Shown in pieces: positions 1-5,063 of a stretch of DNA of 5,063 nucleotides. Position 1 is the first letter of the stretch. The number at the start of each line of letters is the position of its first letter. Source of the DNA: Thermoplasmata archaeon (GTDB lineage: Archaea > Thermoplasmatota > Thermoplasmata > Thermoplasmatales > Thermoplasmataceae); the NCBI GenBank assembly GCA_021850745.1, contig JAJZKX010000164.1, positions 1 to 5,063 of the forward strand, given 5' to 3'. Position numbers and translations under genes: made by a program. The notes under the pieces are model-generated. The model saw nothing but the letters and a program-made list of their open reading frames with translations, was not told the origin of the DNA and did no database searches.

Positions 1-105
1 ATTTATAAACATAGAATTTTTTCCCATAGGTTTTTGTCCCAATTCAATGGCTTATTCAACTTCCAATGCGTGTTTCAAAACAGGATGTTGAAAGTTAGGG
101 CCCAT
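1..105 (-). pseudogene. Short unrecognised frame interrupted by one stop, running off the left edge
   Basis: From the ATG at 105 the frame reads MGPNFQHPVLKHALEVE and stops at TAA (54-52). The same frame then stays open for 17 codons to the window edge (AIELGQKPMGKNSMFIN), with possible restarts at TTG 42 and ATG 27. The other two minus-strand frames from this ATG close early: one has TGA after 9 codons and the other TAA at its third codon. Three readings are possible: a 17-residue peptide followed by a separate gene starting near 27, a gene broken by a nonsense change, or non-coding sequence open by chance. TAA is not a selenocysteine or pyrrolysine codon, so recoding is unlikely. I recognise no family, and no clear ribosome-binding site precedes any start. 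The gene, if real, lies mostly outside the window. Confidence 0.25.
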
Positions 106-114
106 AAATGGCCC
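98..114 (-). other. Bulged inverted repeat just downstream of the ThDP gene stop
   Basis: GGG (98-100) pairs with CCC (112-114) and CCAT (102-105) pairs with ATGG (108-111). This leaves one bulged C and a 2-base AA between the inner arms, a loop too tight for RNA unless the inner pairs open. It starts 10 nt after the TGA at 127-125 and contains the ATG of the short frame to its left. It could be a 3'-end structure of the ThDP transcript. No strong T tract follows. Confidence 0.25.
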
Positions 115-124
115 GATATAGAAA

Positions 125-1855
125 TCATGGGTGCTTCAGTATGACATTGAGAAGGACCTGGTTTTCCTTTTCATGCATGTGATCAAGTGAATCCTCAAGT
201 GCAGGCATAACGTCATCAGATTTTTCCACTCGCATTGTGTATGCCCCGCAGGACTGTGCAACATGCTCAAACTCCGGTGAAGGGCTTAGAACTGTGCCCG
301 GGAAATTGTGGGTTTTCACTGCCTTGCCTTCTGGGTACATTTTAGCTACGGGCCCTCTTGAAGCCATCCACGCATGATTGTTGTAAATCACAGTCATGAT
401 TGGTAACTTGCTTGCCCTGGATACAAAGTGGCTTGCTATGGGCTCATTGTACATATAGGAGCCATCCCCGAGAAGGACTATAACATCAGAATCCGGAGAT
501 GCAAGTTTTGCCCCGAGTGCAGCGCCCATGGACCAGCCAAGCCCGCCGAAGGGTGGAGTGCTGAAAGTTCTCCCAAAACTGCTTATTGGCGCATATTCGT
601 AAAATGGCGATCTCACAGTTTCGGTAAATACTATCTTCCTGTCATCCAGAATGCTTCCTATGCAGTAGGAGAGCCACCTTGGGTCTATGGGAGTGTCATC
701 CTTGTGATCCTTCGCCTCTTTCATGTATGAGGCCATCATTGCTTCATGGTCACTGCTTACCCTGGACCTCCTTTCTTTGACGGTTTTCCCGGTTTCAACG
801 GATTTGGCAAGTTTAAGGGCAACTTCCCCGTTCAGCATTTTCAGGGCTGTTTGTGCATCTGCCCTGATCCTAATATCAGCCCTGAATCCCCAGGTAGGCA
901 TCCTTTCCTTCATGGGATCAACATCAAGGTGAATGACGGTTGCATCAGGATCCGGCTCAACAGAGTTTGGGAACCATGGCACGTCCACATCCAGCACAAG
1001 CAGAAGGTCTGCAGATTTCATGTACTCATTGAAAAGCTTGCCACCGATTGGCCCCACAAACATCTGTGAAGTTGTTGGAAAATTCATGTAATAGAAATTC
1101 TGTGCAACCGGGATAGCCATGAATTCAGACAGTTTAAGCAATTCCTCAGGCGCCCCAAGATTCCTTCCTAACTGGCTTGTAATTATGAGTGGTTTCCTTG
1201 AACCAGTTATGAGGCTAGCCACCTTCTGGATGGTTTCATTTGATGGCACAACCGGTTCCGCAGGGCTCGGTTTCCTTACAGGAGAAGCTGGCGGAGCTTT
1301 CTCTGAGATTCGTTCTCTAGGAAGCGTCATGTATACAGGACCCTTGGGGTCACTCATGGCTACTTCATAGGCTCTTGCAAGTTCCTCTACGATCTGTTCC
1401 CCGAACCGGTGTTCCCAGTCCCATTTTGTGAACTGCCTAAGCATTGTTCCCTGGTCCCTCAGTTCCTGGTTCCAGTGGACAGGGATTTCCTTGCTTCCGA
1501 ATACTGCCTTCTCAGTAACTGGGGTCCTTCCTGCGAACAGCATGAGGGGAATGTTCATGGATTGGGCGTTCAGGACATTGTTGAGTGAATTTGCGGTCCC
1601 AGGCGTAGTATGCACCATGACTGCCGCCGGGGTGTGTGTAATCATGTAATAGCCAATGGCCATTGCAACGGCAGGGCCCTCGTGGGGTACGAGGATAACC
1701 TCGGTCCGGGGAATATTTTCCATGGACATTTCTGCAAGACTCTCAATTATTGGGGCATAATCTGTCCCGGAGTTCATGAATGCGTATTTTACACCCAAGT
1801 TGTACAGTTGTTCAAGCAATACCCTTGAGACGGACTTTTCATTCCTGCCTCCCAT
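125..1855 (-). CDS. Thiamine-diphosphate-dependent enzyme, acetolactate synthase/benzoylformate decarboxylase superfamily
   Basis: The product is a 2-oxo-acid-type ThDP enzyme (COG0028-like), expected to decarboxylate or ligate a 2-oxo acid with Mg2+-ThDP. Numbered from the ATG at 1855 it has 576 residues and three domains. The pyrimidine-binding domain (about 8-180) has VPHEGPAVAMA with the cofactor-activating Glu59. The central domain spans about 205-345. The pyrophosphate-binding domain (about 390-565) has GLGWSMGAALG (438-448) and GDG (463-465) through to NN (492-493). VHTTPGTAN puts His82 where benzoylformate decarboxylase has its active-site His70, and Thr31 lies near that enzyme's Ser26. 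I find no counterpart of its second His, 281. These alignments are by eye and from memory. The family resembles proteins usually named only 'thiamine pyrophosphate-requiring protein'. An upstream in-frame TTG at 1891 would add 12 residues, and a GTG lies at 1861. I prefer the ATG because the conserved domain starts soon after it. No regulatory ACT-domain subunit gene is visible, which argues against branched-chain amino acid synthesis. The substrate is unknown. Confidence 0.9.
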   Translation of the reverse strand: MGGRNEKSVSRVLLEQLYNLGVKYAFMNSGTDYAPIIESLAEMSMENIPRTEVILVPHEGPAVAMAIGYYMITHTPAAVMVHTTPGTANSLNNVLNAQSMNIPLMLFAGRTPVTEKAVFGSKEIPVHWNQELRDQGTMLRQFTKWDWEHRFGEQIVEELARAYEVAMSDPKGPVYMTLPRERISEKAPPASPVRKPSPAEPVVPSNETIQKVASLITGSRKPLIITSQLGRNLGAPEELLKLSEFMAIPVAQNFYYMNFPTTSQMFVGPIGGKLFNEYMKSADLLLVLDVDVPWFPNSVEPDPDATVIHLDVDPMKERMPTWGFRADIRIRADAQTALKMLNGEVALKLAKSVETGKTVKERRSRVSSDHEAMMASYMKEAKDHKDDTPIDPRWLSYCIGSILDDRKIVFTETVRSPFYEYAPISSFGRTFSTPPFGGLGWSMGAALGAKLASPDSDVIVLLGDGSYMYNEPIASHFVSRASKLPIMTVIYNNHAWMASRGPVAKMYPEGKAVKTHNFPGTVLSPSPEFEHVAQSCGAYTMRVEKSDDVMPALEDSLDHMHEKENQVLLNVILKHP

Positions 1856-1906
1856 GTTCACACTGTTGCCTTTGTTCGTAATAGCTTGCAATGTGTCCTT
1901 AGCTAA

Positions 1907-1958
1907 AGAAAATTTTGCTCTCTTAAAATCGTTTCACCGTGGAATCCAGAAAATTTTG
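1907..1958 (-). repeat. Two exact 11-base direct repeats flanking the putative ThDP-gene promoter
   Basis: CAAAATTTTCT occurs on the minus strand at 1958-1948 and again at 1917-1907, 41 bases apart, close to four helical turns. Each contains the palindrome AAAATTTT. The TATA-like box at 1928-1923 lies between the copies, with the downstream copy between it and the expected transcription start. The placement suggests operator sites. Because the words are AT-rich, chance is not excluded. Confidence 0.4.
1923..1935 (-). promoter_or_regulatory. Putative archaeal BRE/TATA promoter of the ThDP enzyme gene
   Basis: The minus strand reads GAAACG (1935-1930, BRE-like, purine/A-rich) and then TTTTAA (1928-1923, TATA-like). 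At usual archaeal spacing, transcription would start near 1898-1902. That leaves a leader of about 45 nt to the ATG at 1855, or almost none to the TTG at 1891. A weaker TATTA near 1881 would fit a leaderless transcript starting at 1855. The call rests on pattern only. Confidence 0.3.
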
Positions 1959-2005
1959 TCAGCTGCTTTGAATTCTTATGGAAAGGAGAAATGGAGCAGG
2001 AAATT

Positions 2006-2037
2006 GTGCCACCCTTTTAAAATTATAAGGGGGGCAC
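2006..2037. repeat. Imperfect inverted repeat, 11-bp arms, 10-nt AT loop
   Basis: The arms are GTGCCACCCTT (2006-2016) and AAGGGGGGCAC (2027-2037). They pair at 10 of 11 positions around an AT-only loop. The right arm shares base 2037 with the neighbouring CCTGG stem, so the two structures compete or stack. In the minus-strand RNA the mismatch is C with U. It lies between the molybdenum hydroxylase operon and the ThDP gene, as a transcript-end structure or protein-binding site would. Which of these it is cannot be told from sequence. Confidence 0.5.
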
Positions 2038-2053
2038 CTGGCACCGAACCAGG
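2037..2053 (-). terminator. Stem-loop directly after the molybdopterin subunit stop codon
   Basis: A perfect 5-bp stem (CCTGG 2037-2041, CCAGG 2049-2053) with a 7-nt loop begins two bases after the TAG at 2057-2055. On the transcribed strand it is followed by a C run and then TTATAATTTT. Archaeal terminators depend mainly on T-rich tracts, and this one is weak, so the hairpin may instead stabilise or process the operon's 3' end. The loop reads TTCGGTG, giving the shape of a tRNA T-arm, but no tRNA can be built around it. Confidence 0.35.
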
Positions 2054-2054
2054 C

Positions 2055-4271
2055 CTACTTCCTGTCCTTCAATTCCCCAAGCAACTCCTCCCTTGAGAAA
2101 GGCAGGTTCCTTAACCTGACGCCGGTGGCGTTAAAAATTGCATTTCCAATTGCCGCAGTAACAGGGATTATGGGGATCTCACCCAGTGATTTTGGTCCGT
2201 ACGGGTCAACTGTGTCGGTAAAGAAAACCTTGATCTTCGGGATCTGGGTCATGTTAGGAATTCTGTATAGCAAAAGGCTGGGATTCTCAATTGAACCATC
2301 TGTCTTCGATATGAGAAGCTTCTCTGTAAGTGCCATCCCAATTCCCATGACTATCCCCCCCTGTACCTGGCTCTCAGCTGTAAGCCTGTTCACAATCTCT
2401 CCGGAGTCGTGATACGCGAGGTAATCAGTGAGCTTGACTTCGCCGGTTTCCAGATCCACAGCAACCTCTGCGAAATGGGCTGCAAAAACGAATCTTTCCT
2501 CACCCTCCTTCAGGGTTGGTTCAGTGGTAACAGATTTTGTTATCCTTCCATTTCCAGAAGCCTGCATTAATTCCCTGACACTGGATAGGACACTGCCATT
2601 TCCGGAGCGGATGAGATTTCCTTCCTTTATTTCAAGTTTCGAACTGCTAATCCCATGAAGCTTCTCTCCAATTAATAGAAGATCTGCCTTGAGCTGACGT
2701 GATGCTTCCCTGACAGCTGTGCCTGTGAATCCTGTGGTCCTGCTTCCAGATTCCCCCACGGAGTAAGGGCTTGTCTCTGTGTCACCCCAAATAACTCTTG
2801 TATCCGCATAAGGTATCCCGACTTCTCCGGAGGCGATTAGTGCCATAGTGGTCTTTGCTCCCGTCCCTATATCTACCACTCCTGTATTCACTTCCAGTGT
2901 GCCCGAACTGTCAACGCTCACAATGGCTTCCCCATGCCCCAGCCCGGAATGCCATGACCCGATTGCAACGCCCACTCCTGTGGCTATTCCGCTTTTATTT
3001 CTTTGCTTTTCAGGCCTTTTCCACCTCTGTTTCCAGCCGAATTCCTCTGCTCCTTTGATTATACATTCTTCAAATCCGTTTGATGTGAATCTTCCAGAGG
3101 GGGGATTCCTTATAAAATTCTTGAGCCGTATATCCACTGGATCTATGTCTAGTTCGTGGGCAAGTTCATCAACCATGGATTCAACAGAAAATGCAGATTG
3201 TGGGCCTGGAGGGGCACGCATGTGGCCCGTTGCAGGGGTATTCGTATAGACCCCGTAGATTTCGGCATTCCAGGCTTCCGTCGAATAATAATGCTCTGGC
3301 CCCTCAATGAAGTGCCCACGCTTAATGTGACGTGTGTATGCACCTATATCACATTTGGCCTTTACCTCGACTGCATTGATCTTTCCGTCCCTGTCCGCTG
3401 CCATTCTAAGGTCCTGGTCAGTGGACCATCTTCCATGGACATTGATGAATTCATCCTCCCTGCTGTATTCCACCATGACCGGTTTCCCAGTTCTTCTGGA
3501 GCATATTGCTGCAATGAGGTCGTAATTCATTGAGTTGATCTTGTTGCCGAAACCGCCTCCCTTGTAGTATCCAATCACCCTCACTTTTTCCGGTTCAAGG
3601 CCAAGATCCTTTGCTATGCCGTTCCTGCACCCGTGTACACTCTGGGTAGCAGCAACAACCGTGAGATTGTCACCGTCCCACCACGCAAGGGATATTGCAG
3701 GCTCGAGCGGGACATTGTGAAGCCTCGAAGTTGAATAGTGCCTTTCCAGTACTACCTGGGATTTACTGAATTCTTCTTCAGAATCACCGTATTCAAACTT
3801 CAGTGGGCCAAGGAAATTTCCGTTATCCCATATCTTCAGTTGTGAGTTTCCAAGTGTTGACTCAATAGTAAAGGATGCGGGCAGTTCCTCATACTGCACG
3901 CCTACAAGCGATGCAGCCTTCCTTGCAGCAATTCTTGTTGTTGCCGTTACAGCCCCGATGCAATCCCCCACAAACCTGACGTGATCCGCAAATACCCTCC
4001 TCTCGTGTTCCCGTTCACCTGCCTGCCACACTGTGCTGTCATCCAGGCATGAGACGATATCCACAAATCCCGGGGTTTTTGCAGCCTCCGAGGAGTCGAT
4101 GCCCTTGACAAAGCCATGAGGGGCTGTGCTAGTAAATATTCTAGCATAAAGCATGTCCTTCACTTGCCAGTCAGCTGTGTACTTTGCCAGGCCCATTGCA
4201 CGTTCCCTTGCATCGATCCTGGGCTCTGATACATGGGGTTTTTCACGCTGCCTCTCCATAACGGCTTCCAT
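2055..4271 (-). CDS. CoxL/XdhA-type molybdopterin-binding catalytic subunit (xanthine dehydrogenase/aldehyde oxidase family)
   Basis: This is the catalytic subunit, expected to hydroxylate an aldehyde or N-heterocycle at a molybdenum-pterin centre and pass electrons to the iron-sulfur subunit. From the ATG at 4271 it has 738 residues, normal for the family. The a/b hammerhead domain (about 18-130) starts at RIDARERAMGLAKYTAD. The first molybdopterin-binding region (about 175-385) holds TQSVH (209-213), KGGGFGNK (237-244) and MRAPPGP (351-357). The second region (about 425-715) holds DIGTGAKTT (467-475), GESGSRTT (506-513), QVQGGIVMGIG (635-645) and SLGEIPIIPV (695-704). In SLGE, E698 is the likely catalytic Glu. 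The active-site loop is not the AYRCSFR or AYRGAGR of CO dehydrogenases, so I do not call it CO dehydrogenase. GAGG and AAGG motifs at 4286-4279 precede this start, which overlaps the TAA of the upstream gene. An ATG at 4343 would add 24 residues inside that gene and is less likely. No export signal is visible. The substrate is undetermined. Confidence 0.95.
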   Translation of the reverse strand: MEAVMERQREKPHVSEPRIDARERAMGLAKYTADWQVKDMLYARIFTSTAPHGFVKGIDSSEAAKTPGFVDIVSCLDDSTVWQAGEREHERRVFADHVRFVGDCIGAVTATTRIAARKAASLVGVQYEELPASFTIESTLGNSQLKIWDNGNFLGPLKFEYGDSEEEFSKSQVVLERHYSTSRLHNVPLEPAISLAWWDGDNLTVVAATQSVHGCRNGIAKDLGLEPEKVRVIGYYKGGGFGNKINSMNYDLIAAICSRRTGKPVMVEYSREDEFINVHGRWSTDQDLRMAADRDGKINAVEVKAKCDIGAYTRHIKRGHFIEGPEHYYSTEAWNAEIYGVYTNTPATGHMRAPPGPQSAFSVESMVDELAHELDIDPVDIRLKNFIRNPPSGRFTSNGFEECIIKGAEEFGWKQRWKRPEKQRNKSGIATGVGVAIGSWHSGLGHGEAIVSVDSSGTLEVNTGVVDIGTGAKTTMALIASGEVGIPYADTRVIWGDTETSPYSVGESGSRTTGFTGTAVREASRQLKADLLLIGEKLHGISSSKLEIKEGNLIRSGNGSVLSSVRELMQASGNGRITKSVTTEPTLKEGEERFVFAAHFAEVAVDLETGEVKLTDYLAYHDSGEIVNRLTAESQVQGGIVMGIGMALTEKLLISKTDGSIENPSLLLYRIPNMTQIPKIKVFFTDTVDPYGPKSLGEIPIIPVTAAIGNAIFNATGVRLRNLPFSREELLGELKDRK

Positions 4272-4756
4272 TACTTCGCCTTCCTCTTGCGACTGGTCTC
4301 GGATACTGCATGTAATATTTTGTTGTAAGCACCGCACCTGCATACATTTCCCGACATGCCTTCCCTTATCTCATTGTCATCCAGTTCCCTATCAGCATTA
4401 TCTAGAAGGGAAGCCGCGGCTATTATCTGGCCAGACGTGCAGAAACCGCACTGAAGGGCATCACTTTCCATGAATGCTTTTTGCAGAGAGGCAGGTTCTC
4501 CATTCACTGAAAGGCCCTCGACCGTTACAATGCTCCCGCCGTGAGCTTCCGCTGCGAGCATTGTGCAAGAGCATACTGCGTGCCCGTTGAATAGAACTGA
4601 ACAGGCTCCGCAGGCCGCTTCATCGCACCCTTTCTTTGCCCCGGTAAGGCCAAAAGTATCCCTTATGACATCCAGCAACGTTTCCCTTGTGTCCACCAGG
4701 GCGTTAACTTCTTTTCCATTTAGTTTGAACTTCAATTCAAAAGTCTGTGCTTCCAT
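4271..4756 (-). CDS. CoxS-type [2Fe-2S] iron-sulfur subunit of a molybdenum hydroxylase
   Basis: This small subunit relays electrons from the molybdenum centre to FAD through two [2Fe-2S] clusters. Numbered from the ATG at 4762 (163 aa), the plant-ferredoxin-like domain (about 7-80) has C46-x4-C51-x2-C54-x11-C66. The all-helical second domain (about 90-155) has QCGFC (Q104, C105, C108) and CRC (C141, C143). All eight expected cysteines are present, and an extra Cys64 sits beside C66. I see no twin-arginine signal, so a cytoplasmic location is likely. Length is normal for the family. I chose the ATG at 4756 (161 aa) because the GGTGAT motif at 4768-4763 lies 6 nt before it but directly abuts the ATG at 4762. 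The 163-aa version remains possible. The gene begins 1 to 7 nt after the flavin subunit stop, and its TAA overlaps the large-subunit ATG by one base, which suggests translational coupling. Confidence 0.95.
   Translation of the reverse strand: MEAQTFELKFKLNGKEVNALVDTRETLLDVIRDTFGLTGAKKGCDEAACGACSVLFNGHAVCSCTMLAAEAHGGSIVTVEGLSVNGEPASLQKAFMESDALQCGFCTSGQIIAAASLLDNADRELDDNEIREGMSGNVCRCGAYNKILHAVSETSRKRKAK
4279..4286 (-). promoter_or_regulatory. Ribosome-binding site of the molybdopterin subunit gene
   Basis: The minus strand reads GAGGAAGG here, inside the end of the iron-sulfur gene. The AGG nearest the start leaves 7 nt before the ATG at 4271. This supports 4271 over the upstream in-frame ATG at 4343. 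Confidence 0.55.
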
Positions 4757-4762
4757 TTTCAT

Positions 4763-4768
4763 ATCACC
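4763..4768 (-). promoter_or_regulatory. Ribosome-binding site GGTGAT of the iron-sulfur subunit gene
   Basis: GGTGAT on the minus strand is complementary to the AUCACC near the 3' end of 16S rRNA, a frequent archaeal Shine-Dalgarno form. It overlaps the TGA stop of the flavin subunit. It leaves 6 nt before the ATG at 4756 and none before the ATG at 4762, so it favours the later start. Confidence 0.6.
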
Positions 4769-5063
4769 CGGTTACCATCTGCACTGCGTTTCTCAATGCC
4801 TTCCCGGTGTAAACAGATAGCATTTCGCGTGTATAATCGGGAGATAGCTCTGCAGAGACGGGAGGATCGTACCTATCAGTGATCAGTCTTGAAACTTCCC
4901 GAATATCCTCACCTGTAATGCTTTCTTTTCCCCTCATGAGTGATTCGCATTCGCTTGCCCTGACTGCTGTTTCTCCCACTCCCCCAAGTGCTATGGCTAC
5001 ATCAGTGAATTTAATGCCATCGTTATGCAGAGAAACTGAAACAATGAATACCGGGAAATCCCC
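4764..5063 (-). CDS. CoxM-type FAD-binding subunit of a molybdenum hydroxylase, C-terminal end (partial, 5' end outside window)
   Basis: The frame is open without interruption from the right edge to TGA at 4766-4764, giving 99 residues that begin GDFPVFIVSVSLH. The internal GTG at 4979 is not the true start, because the upstream codons continue the family sequence. What remains is the C-terminal domain of the CO dehydrogenase flavoprotein family. It has a GDFPVF strand, the conserved IALGGVGETAVRA turn at fragment residues 24-36, and the terminal SPDYTREMLSVYTGKAL helix that corresponds to the family's S-x-E-Y-R-x3-L-x3-L-x3-AL pattern. In this family the subunit carries FAD and passes electrons from the iron-sulfur subunit to an external acceptor. 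The N-terminal FAD-binding motifs lie outside the window and cannot be checked. The gene is followed after 1 nt by the iron-sulfur subunit, as in coxMSL operons. The family call is firm; the substrate of the complex is unknown. Confidence 0.9.
   Translation of the reverse strand, partial: GDFPVFIVSVSLHNDGIKFTDVAIALGGVGETAVRASECESLMRGKESITGEDIREVSRLITDRYDPPVSAELSPDYTREMLSVYTGKALRNAVQMVTG

Noticed and set aside
2027..2057. A tRNA or tRNA remnant, based on the T-arm-like stem-loop
   Set aside because: No acceptor, D-arm or anticodon arm can be built around it, the conserved loop A is replaced by G, and the upstream half would lie in coding sequence.
428..2096. Several plus-strand open frames of 69 to 107 codons opposite the ThDP gene
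   Set aside because: They lie wholly or mostly opposite a strongly conserved minus-strand gene, and their translations look like shadow sequence.
2848..3533. Plus-strand open frames of 133 and 125 codons
   Set aside because: They are antisense to the best conserved part of the molybdopterin subunit and show no recognisable domain or clear ribosome-binding site.
4272..4343. Upstream start for the molybdopterin subunit, adding 24 residues
   Set aside because: The extension overlaps the iron-sulfur gene by 72 bases, is not family-like, and the ATG at 4271 has a ribosome-binding site and the TAATG overlap.
4153..4820. Plus-strand open frames opposite the iron-sulfur subunit and the start of the large subunit
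   Set aside because: They are complements of the cysteine-motif gene. Their Cys and Pro richness comes from the opposite strand.
4764..4979. A 71-residue protein starting at the GTG at 4979
   Set aside because: The frame continues upstream to the window edge with clear flavin-subunit sequence, so this GTG is internal.
2055..5063. Calling the three genes coxM, coxS and coxL of a CO dehydrogenase
   Set aside because: Gene order fits, but the catalytic loop lacks both known CO dehydrogenase signatures, so only the family level is supported.
1..5063. Insertion sequences, CRISPR arrays or phage genes
   Set aside because: No transposase, integrase, regularly spaced repeat or terminal inverted repeat is visible. 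The window is ordinary metabolic gene content.

Overview
The window holds one compact minus-strand block. From right to left (direction of transcription) it contains the C-terminal end of a CoxM-type flavin subunit, a complete CoxS-type [2Fe-2S] subunit and a complete CoxL/XdhA-type molybdopterin subunit. Next come a spacer of about 200 bases, a complete thiamine-diphosphate (ThDP) enzyme of the acetolactate synthase/benzoylformate decarboxylase superfamily, and about 120 bases ending in a short, interrupted reading frame at the left edge. All six-frame reading frames on the plus strand are shadows of these genes.

Organism. The sequence fits an archaeon of moderate GC content. Arg is largely AGG, with ATA used for Ile. 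A GGTGAT ribosome-binding motif sits before the iron-sulfur subunit, the genes are packed with 1-nt gaps or overlaps, and a BRE/TATA-like element can be seen before the ThDP gene. Thermoplasmatales-type acidophiles or some Sulfolobales would fit. This is an inference from composition and gene content, and no phylogenetic marker is present.

Region by region. From 5063 to 2055 the order medium-small-large is that of carbon monoxide dehydrogenase (coxMSL) and related molybdenum hydroxylase operons. The medium and small genes are 1 nt apart. The small and large genes overlap by one base (TAATG). The large subunit has MRAPPGP at the active-site loop position instead of the AYRCSFR or AYRGAGR loop of CO dehydrogenases, so the complex is most likely an aldehyde/xanthine/N-heterocycle type hydroxylase of unknown substrate. 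No export signal is seen on either complete subunit, so the complex should be cytoplasmic.

The spacer between the large subunit and the ThDP gene carries a stem-loop right after the large-subunit stop, an 11-bp imperfect inverted repeat, and an exact 11-base direct repeat placed on both sides of a TATA-like box. It therefore probably contains the end of one transcript and the promoter of the next.

The ThDP enzyme keeps the cofactor-activating Glu and the GDG...NN cofactor motif. By eye it also keeps a His where benzoylformate decarboxylase has an active-site His and acetolactate synthases do not. A testable idea is that the ThDP enzyme decarboxylates a 2-oxo acid to an aldehyde, which the molybdenum enzyme then oxidises to an acid. 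Nothing in the window proves this link. All enzyme families here are known. The less ordinary elements are the pairing, the spacer repeats and the interrupted frame at the left edge.
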